Shown here in pieces: positions 16,741-25,500 of a DNA stretch of 64,000 nt. The DNA is taken from positions 62,001 through 126,000 of the forward strand of contig NZ_NIWU01000004.1 of the NCBI RefSeq assembly GCF_002236105.1. The letters run 5' to 3'. Both the position numbers and the translations under genes were made by a program. Under the pieces are notes generated by a model. The model was not told the DNA's origin and ran no database searches. It saw only the letters and a list, made by a program, of their open reading frames with translations. Numbering within the stretch: position 1 is the first letter of the stretch; each line of letters starts with the position of its first letter. The DNA is from Pseudomonas umsongensis. Lineage in GTDB: Bacteria; Pseudomonadota; Gammaproteobacteria; Pseudomonadales; Pseudomonadaceae.

Positions 16741-17871
16741 ATGCACCTCCCCGAATTCATCAGGCAACACGCAGACCGTATCGTCGATGAATGGGAGGAG
16801 TTCGCCAGAACCATCACCCCAGCCGCCGAAAACATGGATCGAACGGCCTTGCGCGACCATGCCAAGGAGATCCTGCTGGCAGCGGCTCGGGACATGAGCA
16901 AACCTCAGACCGCCAGCGAACAACTCGCCAAGGCCAAGGGCGAGGGCCCGGAGAAAACCCCAAGCCTGGACGAAGCGGGCGCCAGTCATGGTGAATTACG
17001 CCATACGGTGGGTTTCGATCTGGTGCAGATGACCAGCGAGTTCCGCCACTTGCGTGCCTGCGTGATTCGTCTCTGGGTCGACAGCCTGGAGTCGCCGGAC
17101 CTGGCCTACTTCCAGGACATGATCCGCTTCAATGAAGCCATCGATGAAGCGCTCGCAGAATCCACCGCGGCCTATGCCGAGCAGATGAGTCGCTCAAGAG
17201 ATATTTTCCTGGCGATACTCGGCCACGACCTGCGCGCACCGCTGCAAGCGATGAGCATGTCGACTGAATTGCTGATGCGTAAAACAACGCTGGAAGGCGA
17301 TGCGTTGGCCTGCGCGAACAACATCAAGCGCAGCGCTCGACACATGGCGGTGATGGTTAGCGACTTGCTGGAACTGGTGCGCTGTCGCCTGGGTAAGAGC
17401 CTGCCGATCGAACCGAAACCCATGGACCTTGCCGATGCCGCACACGCGGCGATTGCCGAAGCCTGCGCCGGCAACCCGGAGTGCGATCCGACGGTCAGGG
17501 TAGAGGGAGATACGCGAGGCGTCTGGGATGCCGGACGGCTGGGTCAGTTACTGCAAAACCTGATCGGCAACGCTTTGCAGCATGGCCTCAACAAACGCGA
17601 TGTGACAGTTACTCTCCACGGAGAACCCGACACGGTTCGCCTGACGGTCCATAACTACGGAACGCCGATTTCCGCGAATGCTATCGGCACGATCTTCGAT
17701 CCACTGGTGCGCAGCGCAGATGAAGAACTGGGCCAGCCATCGACCAGCCTTGGCTTGGGGTTGTTTATCGTCAAGGAAGTGGTGGATGCCCATGCAGGGA
17801 CGATCGATGTGAGCTCTAACGAAACCGATGGCACGCTGTTTACCGTAGTGTTGCCACGCAATTCCCTGTAG
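16741..17871 (+). CDS. Orphan sensor histidine kinase with RsbRD-like N-terminus
   Basis: Soluble 376-aa sensor kinase. Residues 1-140 are helical and look like the RsbT co-antagonist RsbRD N-terminal domain (HLPEFIRQHADRIVDEWEEFA). The HisKA box is FLAILGHDLRAPLQAM, with phospho-acceptor His162. The HATPase domain has the N-box LLQNLIGNALQHGL, a weak G1 box, and the G2 box SLGLGLFIVKEVV. There are no membrane segments, so the signal is probably cytoplasmic. No response regulator is adjacent. It diverges from the NEL toxin gene across 240 bp of A+T-rich DNA, so joint regulation is possible but unproven. A REP sequence follows its stop. Confidence 0.88.
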   Translation: MHLPEFIRQHADRIVDEWEEFARTITPAAENMDRTALRDHAKEILLAAARDMSKPQTASEQLAKAKGEGPEKTPSLDEAGASHGELRHTVGFDLVQMTSEFRHLRACVIRLWVDSLESPDLAYFQDMIRFNEAIDEALAESTAAYAEQMSRSRDIFLAILGHDLRAPLQAMSMSTELLMRKTTLEGDALACANNIKRSARHMAVMVSDLLELVRCRLGKSLPIEPKPMDLADAAHAAIAEACAGNPECDPTVRVEGDTRGVWDAGRLGQLLQNLIGNALQHGLNKRDVTVTLHGEPDTVRLTVHNYGTPISANAIGTIFDPLVRSADEELGQPSTSLGLGLFIVKEVVDAHAGTIDVSSNETDGTLFTVVLPRNSL

Positions 17872-17937
17872 CTGCCGCAGGCTGCGATCTTTTGATCTTC
17901 GTGGATCAAGATCAAAAGATCGCAGCCAGCGGCATCT
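17872..17937. repeat. REP palindrome, GCTGCGATCTTTTGATC type
   Basis: Inverted arms GCTGCGATCTTTTGATCTT and its complement around an 8-nt loop, with outer GCTGCCGCAG. It lies between the convergent kinase and cbpM genes and may serve as a transcript barrier. Same family as 28903 and 44019. Confidence 0.8.
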
Positions 17938-17938
17938 C

Positions 17939-18244
17939 CTATTCCACCAACAACCGCCCCAACCGCTGCTTGAGCATCCGGTTCTCGGCCCGCAGCTGTT
18001 GGACCTCTTCCAGCAGGTCCAGCGCAAGGGCGACACCTTCCCATTCCAGCTCCAGATCGCGCCGCAGCTTGGCGGCGCGCTTGGCCAGGGTCAGTTCGTA
18101 ATCGGTGAAGCGCCAGTCCTTGGGCTGCCCTCCCTGAGGTTCGAGGATGCCGTGTTCGACGATTTCGATCACGTAGACGTCCGACAGGTCGGTCGCCTCA
18201 CAGAATTCTGCCAAGTCCAGTTGAACGGTCAGGGGGCTGCTCAT
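17939..18244 (-). CDS. cbpM: Chaperone modulator CbpM
   Basis: A 101-aa MerR-like helical protein that binds the J-domain of CbpA and inhibits its co-chaperone and DNA-binding activity. Features are the N-terminal LAEFCEATDLSDVYVIEIVEHGILEP and a C-terminal coiled coil ALDLLEEVQQLRAENRMLKQ. GGAG lies nine bases before the ATG at 18244. It follows cbpA by 23 bp on the same strand, the usual cbpA-cbpM order. Confidence 0.92.
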   Translation of the reverse strand: MSSPLTVQLDLAEFCEATDLSDVYVIEIVEHGILEPQGGQPKDWRFTDYELTLAKRAAKLRRDLELEWEGVALALDLLEEVQQLRAENRMLKQRLGRLLVE

Positions 18245-18267
18245 GATGGGCTACTCCGTCGCTGGGT

Positions 18268-19212
18268 TCAGAAATTTTCTCGTGGGTTGAAGGCGGCTTT
18301 TTTTGCCAGTTCCTGCCACAGCGCCTTGACTTCATCGTCTGCGGCCTTGGGCATTACGGCCTTGAACTGGATGAACAGATAACCGCGTTCACCCGCCTTG
18401 TTCATCAGGCCATGGCCCTTGGCACGCATGCGTTGGCCGTTCTGGCTGCCGGCAGGGACCTTGAGGTTGATCTTGCCGGTCAGGGTTGGCACGGCGACTT
18501 CGGTGCCCAATGCCAGTTCCCACGGTGCCAGCGGCAGCGTGATGATCAGGTTCTCGCCTTCGACGTCGAATTTCGGGTGTGGCGCAAAACGAATGATCAG
18601 GTACAGGTCGCCATTGGCGCCGCCGCCAACACCAGGAGCACCCTGGCCCTTCAGGCGAATGCGCTCGCCATCGGCCACGCCCGCCGGGATCTTCACGTTC
18701 AGGCTTTTGCTGGTGTTGCTCACATGCTGGCCAGCCGCGTTGTACTGCGGCACCTGAAAGGTGACCTTCTTCGACTCGGTCGACAGGGTTTCTTCCAGAA
18801 AAACTCCCAGTTCCATTTCCACGTCTTGCCCTCGACGTCCGGTGCTGCGACGCGAATGTTCGCCGCCGCCGAAACCGGGGCCGCGATTACCGAAGATCGA
18901 ACTGAAGAAGTCCGAGAAATCGCCAGTGTCCTGGCCACCGCCAAAGCCGCCACGGCTCTGCCAGCCCGGTGGTCCCTGGAATGGTTGGCCATGCTGGCCA
19001 TAACGGCGCAATTCGTCGTATTCGGCGCGTTTGTCAGCACTTTTCAGCGCTTCATAGGCTTCAGAGGCGTCCTTGAACTTGGCCTCGGCGTCCTTTTCCT
19101 TGCTGACGTCAGGGTGGTATTTGCGCGCCAGCTTGCGATAGGCGGCCTTGATCGCCTTGTCGTCTGCCGTCGGCTCCACACCGAGAATCTTGTAATAGTC
19201 TTTGAAGTCCAT
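18268..19212 (-). CDS. cbpA: Curved DNA-binding protein / DnaJ-class co-chaperone CbpA
   Basis: Hsp40 co-chaperone of DnaK that also binds curved DNA; 314 aa. The J-domain at residues 1-70 starts MDFKDYYKILGVEP and contains the invariant HPD (KYHPDVS). A Gly/Phe-rich linker follows (FQGPPGWQSRGGFGGG), then two C-terminal substrate domains. It has no zinc-finger cysteines, which separates it from DnaJ. The start at 19212 is chosen over the ATG at 19227 because MDFKDYY aligns with E. coli MELKDYY and GGTGAT sits upstream. It is divergent from the Hsp70-like yegD, so the locus forms a small chaperone cluster. Confidence 0.93.
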   Translation of the reverse strand: MDFKDYYKILGVEPTADDKAIKAAYRKLARKYHPDVSKEKDAEAKFKDASEAYEALKSADKRAEYDELRRYGQHGQPFQGPPGWQSRGGFGGGQDTGDFSDFFSSIFGNRGPGFGGGEHSRRSTGRRGQDVEMELGVFLEETLSTESKKVTFQVPQYNAAGQHVSNTSKSLNVKIPAGVADGERIRLKGQGAPGVGGGANGDLYLIIRFAPHPKFDVEGENLIITLPLAPWELALGTEVAVPTLTGKINLKVPAGSQNGQRMRAKGHGLMNKAGERGYLFIQFKAVMPKAADDEVKALWQELAKKAAFNPRENF

Positions 19213-19508
19213 CGCGGGAATCACCATCCGTTATCGAAATCGCGCCACCTGCCACAGCATGCGCCTGTTTGCAGCATAGACGTTGACCGATCTCAAGGTT
19301 GTGACCGGGCAGCGCGTAAGAAGTTTATCGGCAGCAGGCGGTGCGACTTTCGAGCGCTACGCGGCTACCGGCTTGATGCAGGGTAGTTTGGGGGTCACGG
19401 GCCATCTTTCAAGACATTGTTTCCAGGAATTAGCAGATAGTCGGCCTTCGAATCTGTCGCGCACTGACATACACTGCGCGGCCGTTTTTTAACCGGAACC
19501 GCAAAGAC

Positions 19509-20783
19509 ATGAACAACGCATCTCCAGCCCGTGCCGTGGGCATCGACTTTGGCACGTCCAACTCCACCGTCGGTTGGCTGCGCCCCGGCATGGAAACGCT
19601 GATTGCGCTGGAGGATGACAAGATCACCTTGCCCTCAGTGGTCTTCTTCAACATCGAAGAGCGTCGCCCGGTGTACGGCCGGTTGGCGCTGCACGAGTAC
19701 CTGGAAGGTTACGAAGGCCGGTTGATGCGCTCGCTCAAGAGCCTGCTGGGCTCCAAGCTGATCAAGCACGACACCAGTGTCCTTGGCACGGCGATGCCGT
19801 TCAAGGACCTGCTGGGCCTGTTCATCGGTCAGCTCAAGAGCCGTGCCGAAGCCGCCGCCGGTCGGGAATTCGAAGAAGTGGTGCTGGGCCGTCCGGTGTT
19901 TTTTGTCGATGATGACCCGATGGCCGACAAAGAGGCCGAAGACACCCTGGTGGATGTGGCGCGCAAGATCGGCTTTAAGGAAGTCTCGTTCCAGTTTGAA
20001 CCGATTGCCGCCGCGTTCGACTACGAGTCGACCATCGAAAAGGAAGAGCTGGTACTGATCGTCGACATCGGCGGTGGTACCTCCGACTTCTCGCTGGTGC
20101 GCCTGTCACCGCAGCGTCGGGGTGTGGATAACCGCCAGGATGACATTCTCGCCACGGGCGGCGTGCACATCGGCGGGACCGACTTCGACAAGCAGTTGAG
20201 CTTGCAGGGCCTGATGCCGCTGTTCGGCTATGGCAGCCGGATGAAGAGCGGCGCCTACATGCCGACCAGCCATCACATGAACCTGGCGACCTGGCACACC
20301 ATCAACTCGGTGTATTCGCAGAAGTCGCAACTGGCCCTGGGCAGCATGCGCTACGACATCGAGGACACCGGTGGTATCGACCGCCTGTTCAAGCTGATCG
20401 AACAGCGCGCCGGGCACTGGCTGGCCATGGAGGTTGAAGAAACCAAGATCCAATTGACCCACGCCGACCACCGCCACGTGCCGCTGGACCGTATCGAAGC
20501 CGGCTTGAGCGTGGAGCTGAGCCGTGCACTGTTCGAATCGGCCATCGATAACCTGCTGGAGCGCGTGCGCAATAGCGTCACCCAGTTGCTGACCCAGGCC
20601 GACGTGCGGGTCGATCAGGTGGACACGGTGTTCTTCACAGGGGGTTCGAGTGGTATTCCAGCCCTGCGCAACAGCGTTTCGGCGATGTTGCCGAATGCGC
20701 GGCATGTGGAAGGGAATATCTTTGGCAGCATCGGCAGTGGTCTGGCGATTGAAGCGGCGAAGCGTTACGGGTCGATGGACTGA
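19509..20783 (+). CDS. yegD: Hsp70-family protein YegD
   Basis: A 424-aa Hsp70/actin-fold ATPase with no substrate-binding domain. Phosphate loop 1 is VGIDFGTSNSTVGW (residues 10-23), phosphate loop 2 is LIVDIGGGTSDFSLV (about 185), and the adenosine motif is FFTGGSSGIPALR (about 377). The length and lack of a C-terminal domain match E. coli YegD, whose function is not well defined. It diverges from cbpA-cbpM across 280 bp, consistent with a partnership with J-proteins. The Shine-Dalgarno is weak. Confidence 0.9.
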   Translation: MNNASPARAVGIDFGTSNSTVGWLRPGMETLIALEDDKITLPSVVFFNIEERRPVYGRLALHEYLEGYEGRLMRSLKSLLGSKLIKHDTSVLGTAMPFKDLLGLFIGQLKSRAEAAAGREFEEVVLGRPVFFVDDDPMADKEAEDTLVDVARKIGFKEVSFQFEPIAAAFDYESTIEKEELVLIVDIGGGTSDFSLVRLSPQRRGVDNRQDDILATGGVHIGGTDFDKQLSLQGLMPLFGYGSRMKSGAYMPTSHHMNLATWHTINSVYSQKSQLALGSMRYDIEDTGGIDRLFKLIEQRAGHWLAMEVEETKIQLTHADHRHVPLDRIEAGLSVELSRALFESAIDNLLERVRNSVTQLLTQADVRVDQVDTVFFTGGSSGIPALRNSVSAMLPNARHVEGNIFGSIGSGLAIEAAKRYGSMD

Positions 20784-20793
20784 TCCGAAAACC

Positions 20794-20895
20794 TGTGGCG
20801 AGGGGATTCATCCCCGTTGGGGCGCATAGCGCCCCCAAAAACCAGAAAAGCGGCGACTGCTACGCAGCCGAACGGGGATGAATCCCCTCGCCACA
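20794..20895. repeat. Extragenic palindrome, GTGGCGAGGGGATTCATCCC type
   Basis: Arms TGTGGCGAGGGGATTCATCC and the complementary copy enclose about 50 bp with a second small palindrome (GGGGCGCATAGCGCCCC). It lies between convergent yegD and the AI-2E exporter gene. It is the only copy of this family in the window. Confidence 0.8.
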
Positions 20896-20906
20896 ATTTG
20901 ATCTGC

Positions 20907-21920
20907 TCAAACCATCCCCACCTGCTTCAACTCACTCTTCAGGTACGCGTAATAAATCGGCCCTGCCACCACCCCCGGCAGGCCGAACGCGGCTTCGAAC
21001 ACCAGCATTGCCAGGAGCAACTCCCACGACTTGGCACTGATCTGCCCGCCAACGATCCGCGCGTTGAGAAAATACTCAAGCTTGTGGATGACAATCAGAT
21101 AGCCCAGCGCGGCCATCGCCACCCAGATCGACAGCGACAGGCCGACAATGGTGATCAGGGTGTTCGACATCAGGTTGCCGATTACTGGCAATAGGCCGAG
21201 CAAGAAGGTCAGTACGATCAGGGTCTTGGTCAGGGGCAGCTTGATACCGAACATCGGCAACACCACTGCCAGGAATATTCCGGTAAAGAACGTGTTGAGC
21301 AGGGAAATCTTGATCTGGGCGAACACGATATTGCGAAACGCCTGGACCAGTAAGTGCAGGCGGTCAAACAGGGCCGCGGCCAGCGGTTTACGCTTGGTCA
21401 GGTCCGGAATTCGCTGCAAGGCGATGATCGCGCCCAGCACCATGCCGATCAGCAGCGTCACGAACATGTGCGCCGCGTCCTTGCCTACCAGCTGCAAGTC
21501 ACTGAGGTGTTTACTGATCCACTCGCCGATTGCCACGCGAAACTCGGCGGCACTGGCCGGCAGGTAAGCATCGATGAAAGGTGGCAACTGACCGCGAGCG
21601 CGGTCGACCACGCCCATGAACTTGTCGAGGGATGCACCGGGGTTTTCCGCTTCGTGCAGCAGAAAGCTGATGGCACCGGCAAAGATCAGCGCCAACGCAC
21701 TGACTATCGAAGTCCCCAACAATGCCACCGCCAGCCAGCGCGCACGTCGCCCTTCGATCAGCCGCTGCAATTGCGGGGTGAGCATGTTGACCAGTTCGAA
21801 CACCAGCAACCCGGCCAGCAGGCTGGGCAGCAACCGTAGCGGAATCACCAACAGCAGTCCGCCGAAAATGATGACCCAGCTGATGACCAGCAAAACTTGA
21901 CGCTGAGAAAACGTTGGCAT
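20907..21920 (-). CDS. AI-2E family transporter (PerM/TqsA-type)
   Basis: Inner-membrane protein of 337 aa with about eight hydrophobic segments. It starts VLLVISWVIIFGGLLLVIPL, carries a soluble stretch at about residues 95-150, and ends with the family signature LGLLPVIGNLMSNTLITIVGLS, KLEYFLNARIVGGQI and FGLPGVVAGPIYYAYLKSE. The family (PF01594) includes TqsA, an AI-2 exporter, and sodium/proton antiporters, so the substrate is not fixed. GAGG precedes the ATG. It is monocistronic here. Confidence 0.88.
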   Translation of the reverse strand: MPTFSQRQVLLVISWVIIFGGLLLVIPLRLLPSLLAGLLVFELVNMLTPQLQRLIEGRRARWLAVALLGTSIVSALALIFAGAISFLLHEAENPGASLDKFMGVVDRARGQLPPFIDAYLPASAAEFRVAIGEWISKHLSDLQLVGKDAAHMFVTLLIGMVLGAIIALQRIPDLTKRKPLAAALFDRLHLLVQAFRNIVFAQIKISLLNTFFTGIFLAVVLPMFGIKLPLTKTLIVLTFLLGLLPVIGNLMSNTLITIVGLSLSIWVAMAALGYLIVIHKLEYFLNARIVGGQISAKSWELLLAMLVFEAAFGLPGVVAGPIYYAYLKSELKQVGMV

Positions 21921-22108
21921 ACAGCCTCAAAACGAACGGCGTAAAAGGATTGGCAGTCTGCCAGCGATCCGGTGCCAGCACTAGGGATTGTGCATACCCG
22001 TATGGCCCGCGTAGATGCAACCTTAGGGCTGGTTTGCCGGCGATGGTGTCCTGCCTGCCGGACCACGCTGTACGTTTCGCCGGCGAGCCTGGCTCGTACA
22101 GGGCGTTT

Positions 22109-22417
22109 CTATTTTTTCTTCAGGCAATCACTCATGAACGCCTTGCGTTCATCCCCCTTGAGGGCCTTGGTCGCGGCATCGGCATTGCAGGTTTTCATTT
22201 TCTCCTGCTGAGGCGTCAAGGCCTTGCCGGCATCATCGGCCGCGGGAGTCGCCTTAAGGCAGTTGCTCATGAAGGCTTTGCGCTCATCGCCCTTGAGGCT
22301 CTTGGCGGTAGCGTCGGCATTACAGGTGGTCATCTTGTTCTGTTGGTCAGTGGCGGCGAAGCCTTGGGAACACAGCAGCAAACCGATCATCAAAAAAGGG
22401 ACACGCAACATCTTCAT
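22109..22417 (-). CDS. psiF: PsiF repeat family protein
   Basis: A small secreted protein of 102 aa with a signal peptide (MKMLRVPFLMIGLLLCSQGFA). It has two tandem PsiF repeats of about 30 residues, each with the pattern KM.TCNADA..K.LKGDERKAFMS.CLK and two cysteines that could form a disulfide. E. coli psiF is phosphate-starvation inducible; function unknown. The start at 22417 has AAGGAG upstream, whereas an earlier ATG at 22474 would bury the signal peptide. Confidence 0.92.
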   Translation of the reverse strand: MKMLRVPFLMIGLLLCSQGFAATDQQNKMTTCNADATAKSLKGDERKAFMSNCLKATPAADDAGKALTPQQEKMKTCNADAATKALKGDERKAFMSDCLKKK

Positions 22418-22502
22418 GGCGTTCGCTCCTTGTTGCCGCGCCGAGCGGCGCGGCCTCAAGGGCAGTGTAGACAAGAGCTGTTACACCTTCATCCGCCAGT
22501 GC

Positions 22503-25500
22503 TCAATCAGCGTCCGCCTGCTCAGGCAGAAGACCTTCAAATGCGTTCAAGTAGCGGCTATACGCATCAACCCGATTTTCAATAACCGACGCGGGCAATC
22601 GCTCGAACGTAACCGGAGTACCGCCTTCCACACGGTAAGTTAGACCCAACTCCGTCACTGACGTCCACTGGGCATACGCTCCTGACTGGTAGAGCTTGTT
22701 GATTTTTATCTGCCTGAACGTGTTCGGCTCGGAAACAGCGGGTAATGGCGTCGGGCCTGGCGGGACGTTATTGATAAACGCGTATTCGGCGACGGCCGGA
22801 CCTGGCGCCAGTGTTTGCACCGGCGGCATTTCAAACTCGAAGCTGCCCTTGCTGGCCAGATGCGCCGCAGGGAATTCCGGCCAGGAATCGGCGACGACCA
22901 GTCCTTCGGGATTACTCAAATCATCGCCTATTACCACATATTGATGGTCAAGCTCGGTGGCCTTGACAATGTGAATGCTCGACGTCCGGGGCTGGCTGGC
23001 GAGTATCGAAAAGGTCACTTTGGAGTTTTCCGAGCAGTTGCCGCCCTTGATTTCAATGGCTTTACGCGCCGCTTCAGCGATAGTCAGCTTCGCGGTAAAA
23101 CCGCCTTCCTCCAGGTTCATCTCCCTGAGCCCCTTGATCTTGGCAATCGCCGAACCGCCCTTCTCCCACATGCTCGGCAATTGATTGCCGGAGAGAGGAA
23201 TGAGCTCCTTGACGCGGCAGATTGCCTGTTGCGCCAATTTCAAGTCGTCCATGGTTCGCGATGAAACCTGGATAGGCTCATCGGACGCCACCAGGTTTTT
23301 CGAAAGCTGATCGCCATAGCGTCGCAAATCAGCCAGTTCCGGGGTTAGCGTTACAGCGTCTTGCTGAACCGAACGCAACAGTGCCTGATAGTCATTGGCC
23401 CGTCCGGTGCGTTCCAGATTTCTCGCATTCATGGCCAGGTTGCGCCTGGTTTCTGGCAACGGGATCAGGCCATCCCTGGTGAACATCTGCTCGATCAATG
23501 GCGTGAACTGCTCGTCTGTCATGAGCTTCTCAAGATCCGGCAAGGCTTCGATGCTCTGCACGACGCGGGCATTGGCTTGTGCGTCCCCGGCTGCATTGGC
23601 CTCGAATAATGCCTGCCAAAGTGATTGAAAGTACTCATCAGGAAAGGTGTCGTTCATCAACTTCACACCACGCAAGTAGTCATACCTTTCGTACCCCGAA
23701 ACGGAAGGGTGAAATGCTCCCACAACGAGGTCCGGATAGAGATCCGCGATCCCCTGCAATGTGGCGGCCTCGCCTTCGCCAGTCGGAGCGCCGCCACGCA
23801 GGCGCATGACCCGGGGATCGAAAGTGAAGGGGTCAAGAGCGGGGAGTTCTGAAAGTACTTTGCCTAGTCGATACGGCTTCAACGCCCGGTTGCTAATCGC
23901 CTCTTTCAGTTGCCACCCTTTTCCGATGCCAATGTTCAGTGCGTTGCGCTCGGCATTCGGTAGTGCTTGCAGAATCGACAGATAAAAGTCGGAAGCAGAA
24001 TTCAAGGTGTTGCCTTCAGCGTCATAAGCTTGAAAGCTCTGGTCTTCGCGTTCAACGAGGGTACGTCGAATCGTGGCGTCTTCCTTGCCGATGCTGTCGA
24101 GCAACGCTCCCCCAAAATCGAACTGGCAAACGTCGATTCGCACATCAGGATTCCAGCCGGGCAGGTTTTTCAGTGAGTGCAAGACCAGCCTGCGGGTATC
24201 GGGGTTGTCGACCGAATCCAGATACAACCCTTCATAGGCGCGGGCGTTGCGCACATCCCGAAGTGCCCATTGCGCGAGGCTTTTTAGCCTGTCGGACAGC
24301 TTGCCTTGCGCGATGTCCTGCAACTCCGAGCGAGTGGCAATCGCCAGCAACTCTTGCGCAACGGTGCCCGGCAGACCTGGCACTCGGTCCTGGATATTTC
24401 GAACCGAGGCATTCTTGGCGCTTCGGGCATTTTCAAGCTGACGGTATCGTGTGTCGAATAAGGATGTTTGCCTGTTTTTCGCCCGTTTCGCCAGTACGAG
24501 CCTCAGCTGTCGAGCATTCGCGTCGATGGTGGTTTCCGATGCGCCTGACGCCTGACCCATCAGCAATTTTGTATCAGCCTGATCAAGATGGGATAACAGC
24601 GTTTTGAGCAAATTGCCTTCGATCAAACGATCTTTTCGTATCCGCAGGGGTGCAGCATCGGCACGACCTATAACCCTTAGTACCTCGCCATCAGTCCCCG
24701 TCAGTTCGATTGCCCGACCGGGCCACACGCCGTCCAGCAGCTCAAACTGAAAGGCAAGGTCGGCTCGCAGATAGTCCTGCGGGTGATCACTGCCAATTTG
24801 TTGGATAAATGTCTGGATATCACGGTCGATCTGGAAACGCGTCACGGTATCGCTCAACAAGGGTAAAGCGCGTTCCTTGTCGACATACATTCGGCGGATT
24901 GTATTGACGTCACTGCGACTGACCGTGCGAATGTCATTGTGTGCGTCCCCTAACACTTGCATTGACTGGCCGAGTCGGGCCATCAAGGTATCGTCATCCC
25001 ACAAGCGAGGCTGCTCACCCTCAACGATGAAGGCACATTCTCCATTGCTCTCGACCACGGGTTGATAGGCGTCCGGCCGAGTTGGATGCTGGACTCGATG
25101 CTTGCCGGTTTTCGCGTCTTTTTTGAGTTCGAAGTAGCGCTTACCAAGATTGAGAATGGGCTTGCCTTCGTGCCGATGCAGCCCGTATAGATCGGGCTTT
25201 GAATCGGCAGCCAGCGCCAGATTGCGCTGATAGGGACCAAGGTCCTGCCCCCACAGCCGCTTGTCCCCGTTGGCCAAAGTGACCGGTTTAGCCCCCTCGA
25301 TGAACGGCGAGAGCTTGGGCAGTACCACCCCTGAAACAAGCTGCATACCGGCGCCGAACGTACCCAGCTGAATCAAACTTTCAACGAAGCCGATCAGGTG
25401 CTCGGCACCTTCCAGATAAATCCCCTCCGCCAGATCGACGACGCCTTCGATCACTTCGCTCGCCAGTTGATAAACCATGTAGGCCATCATGACTTCGCCC

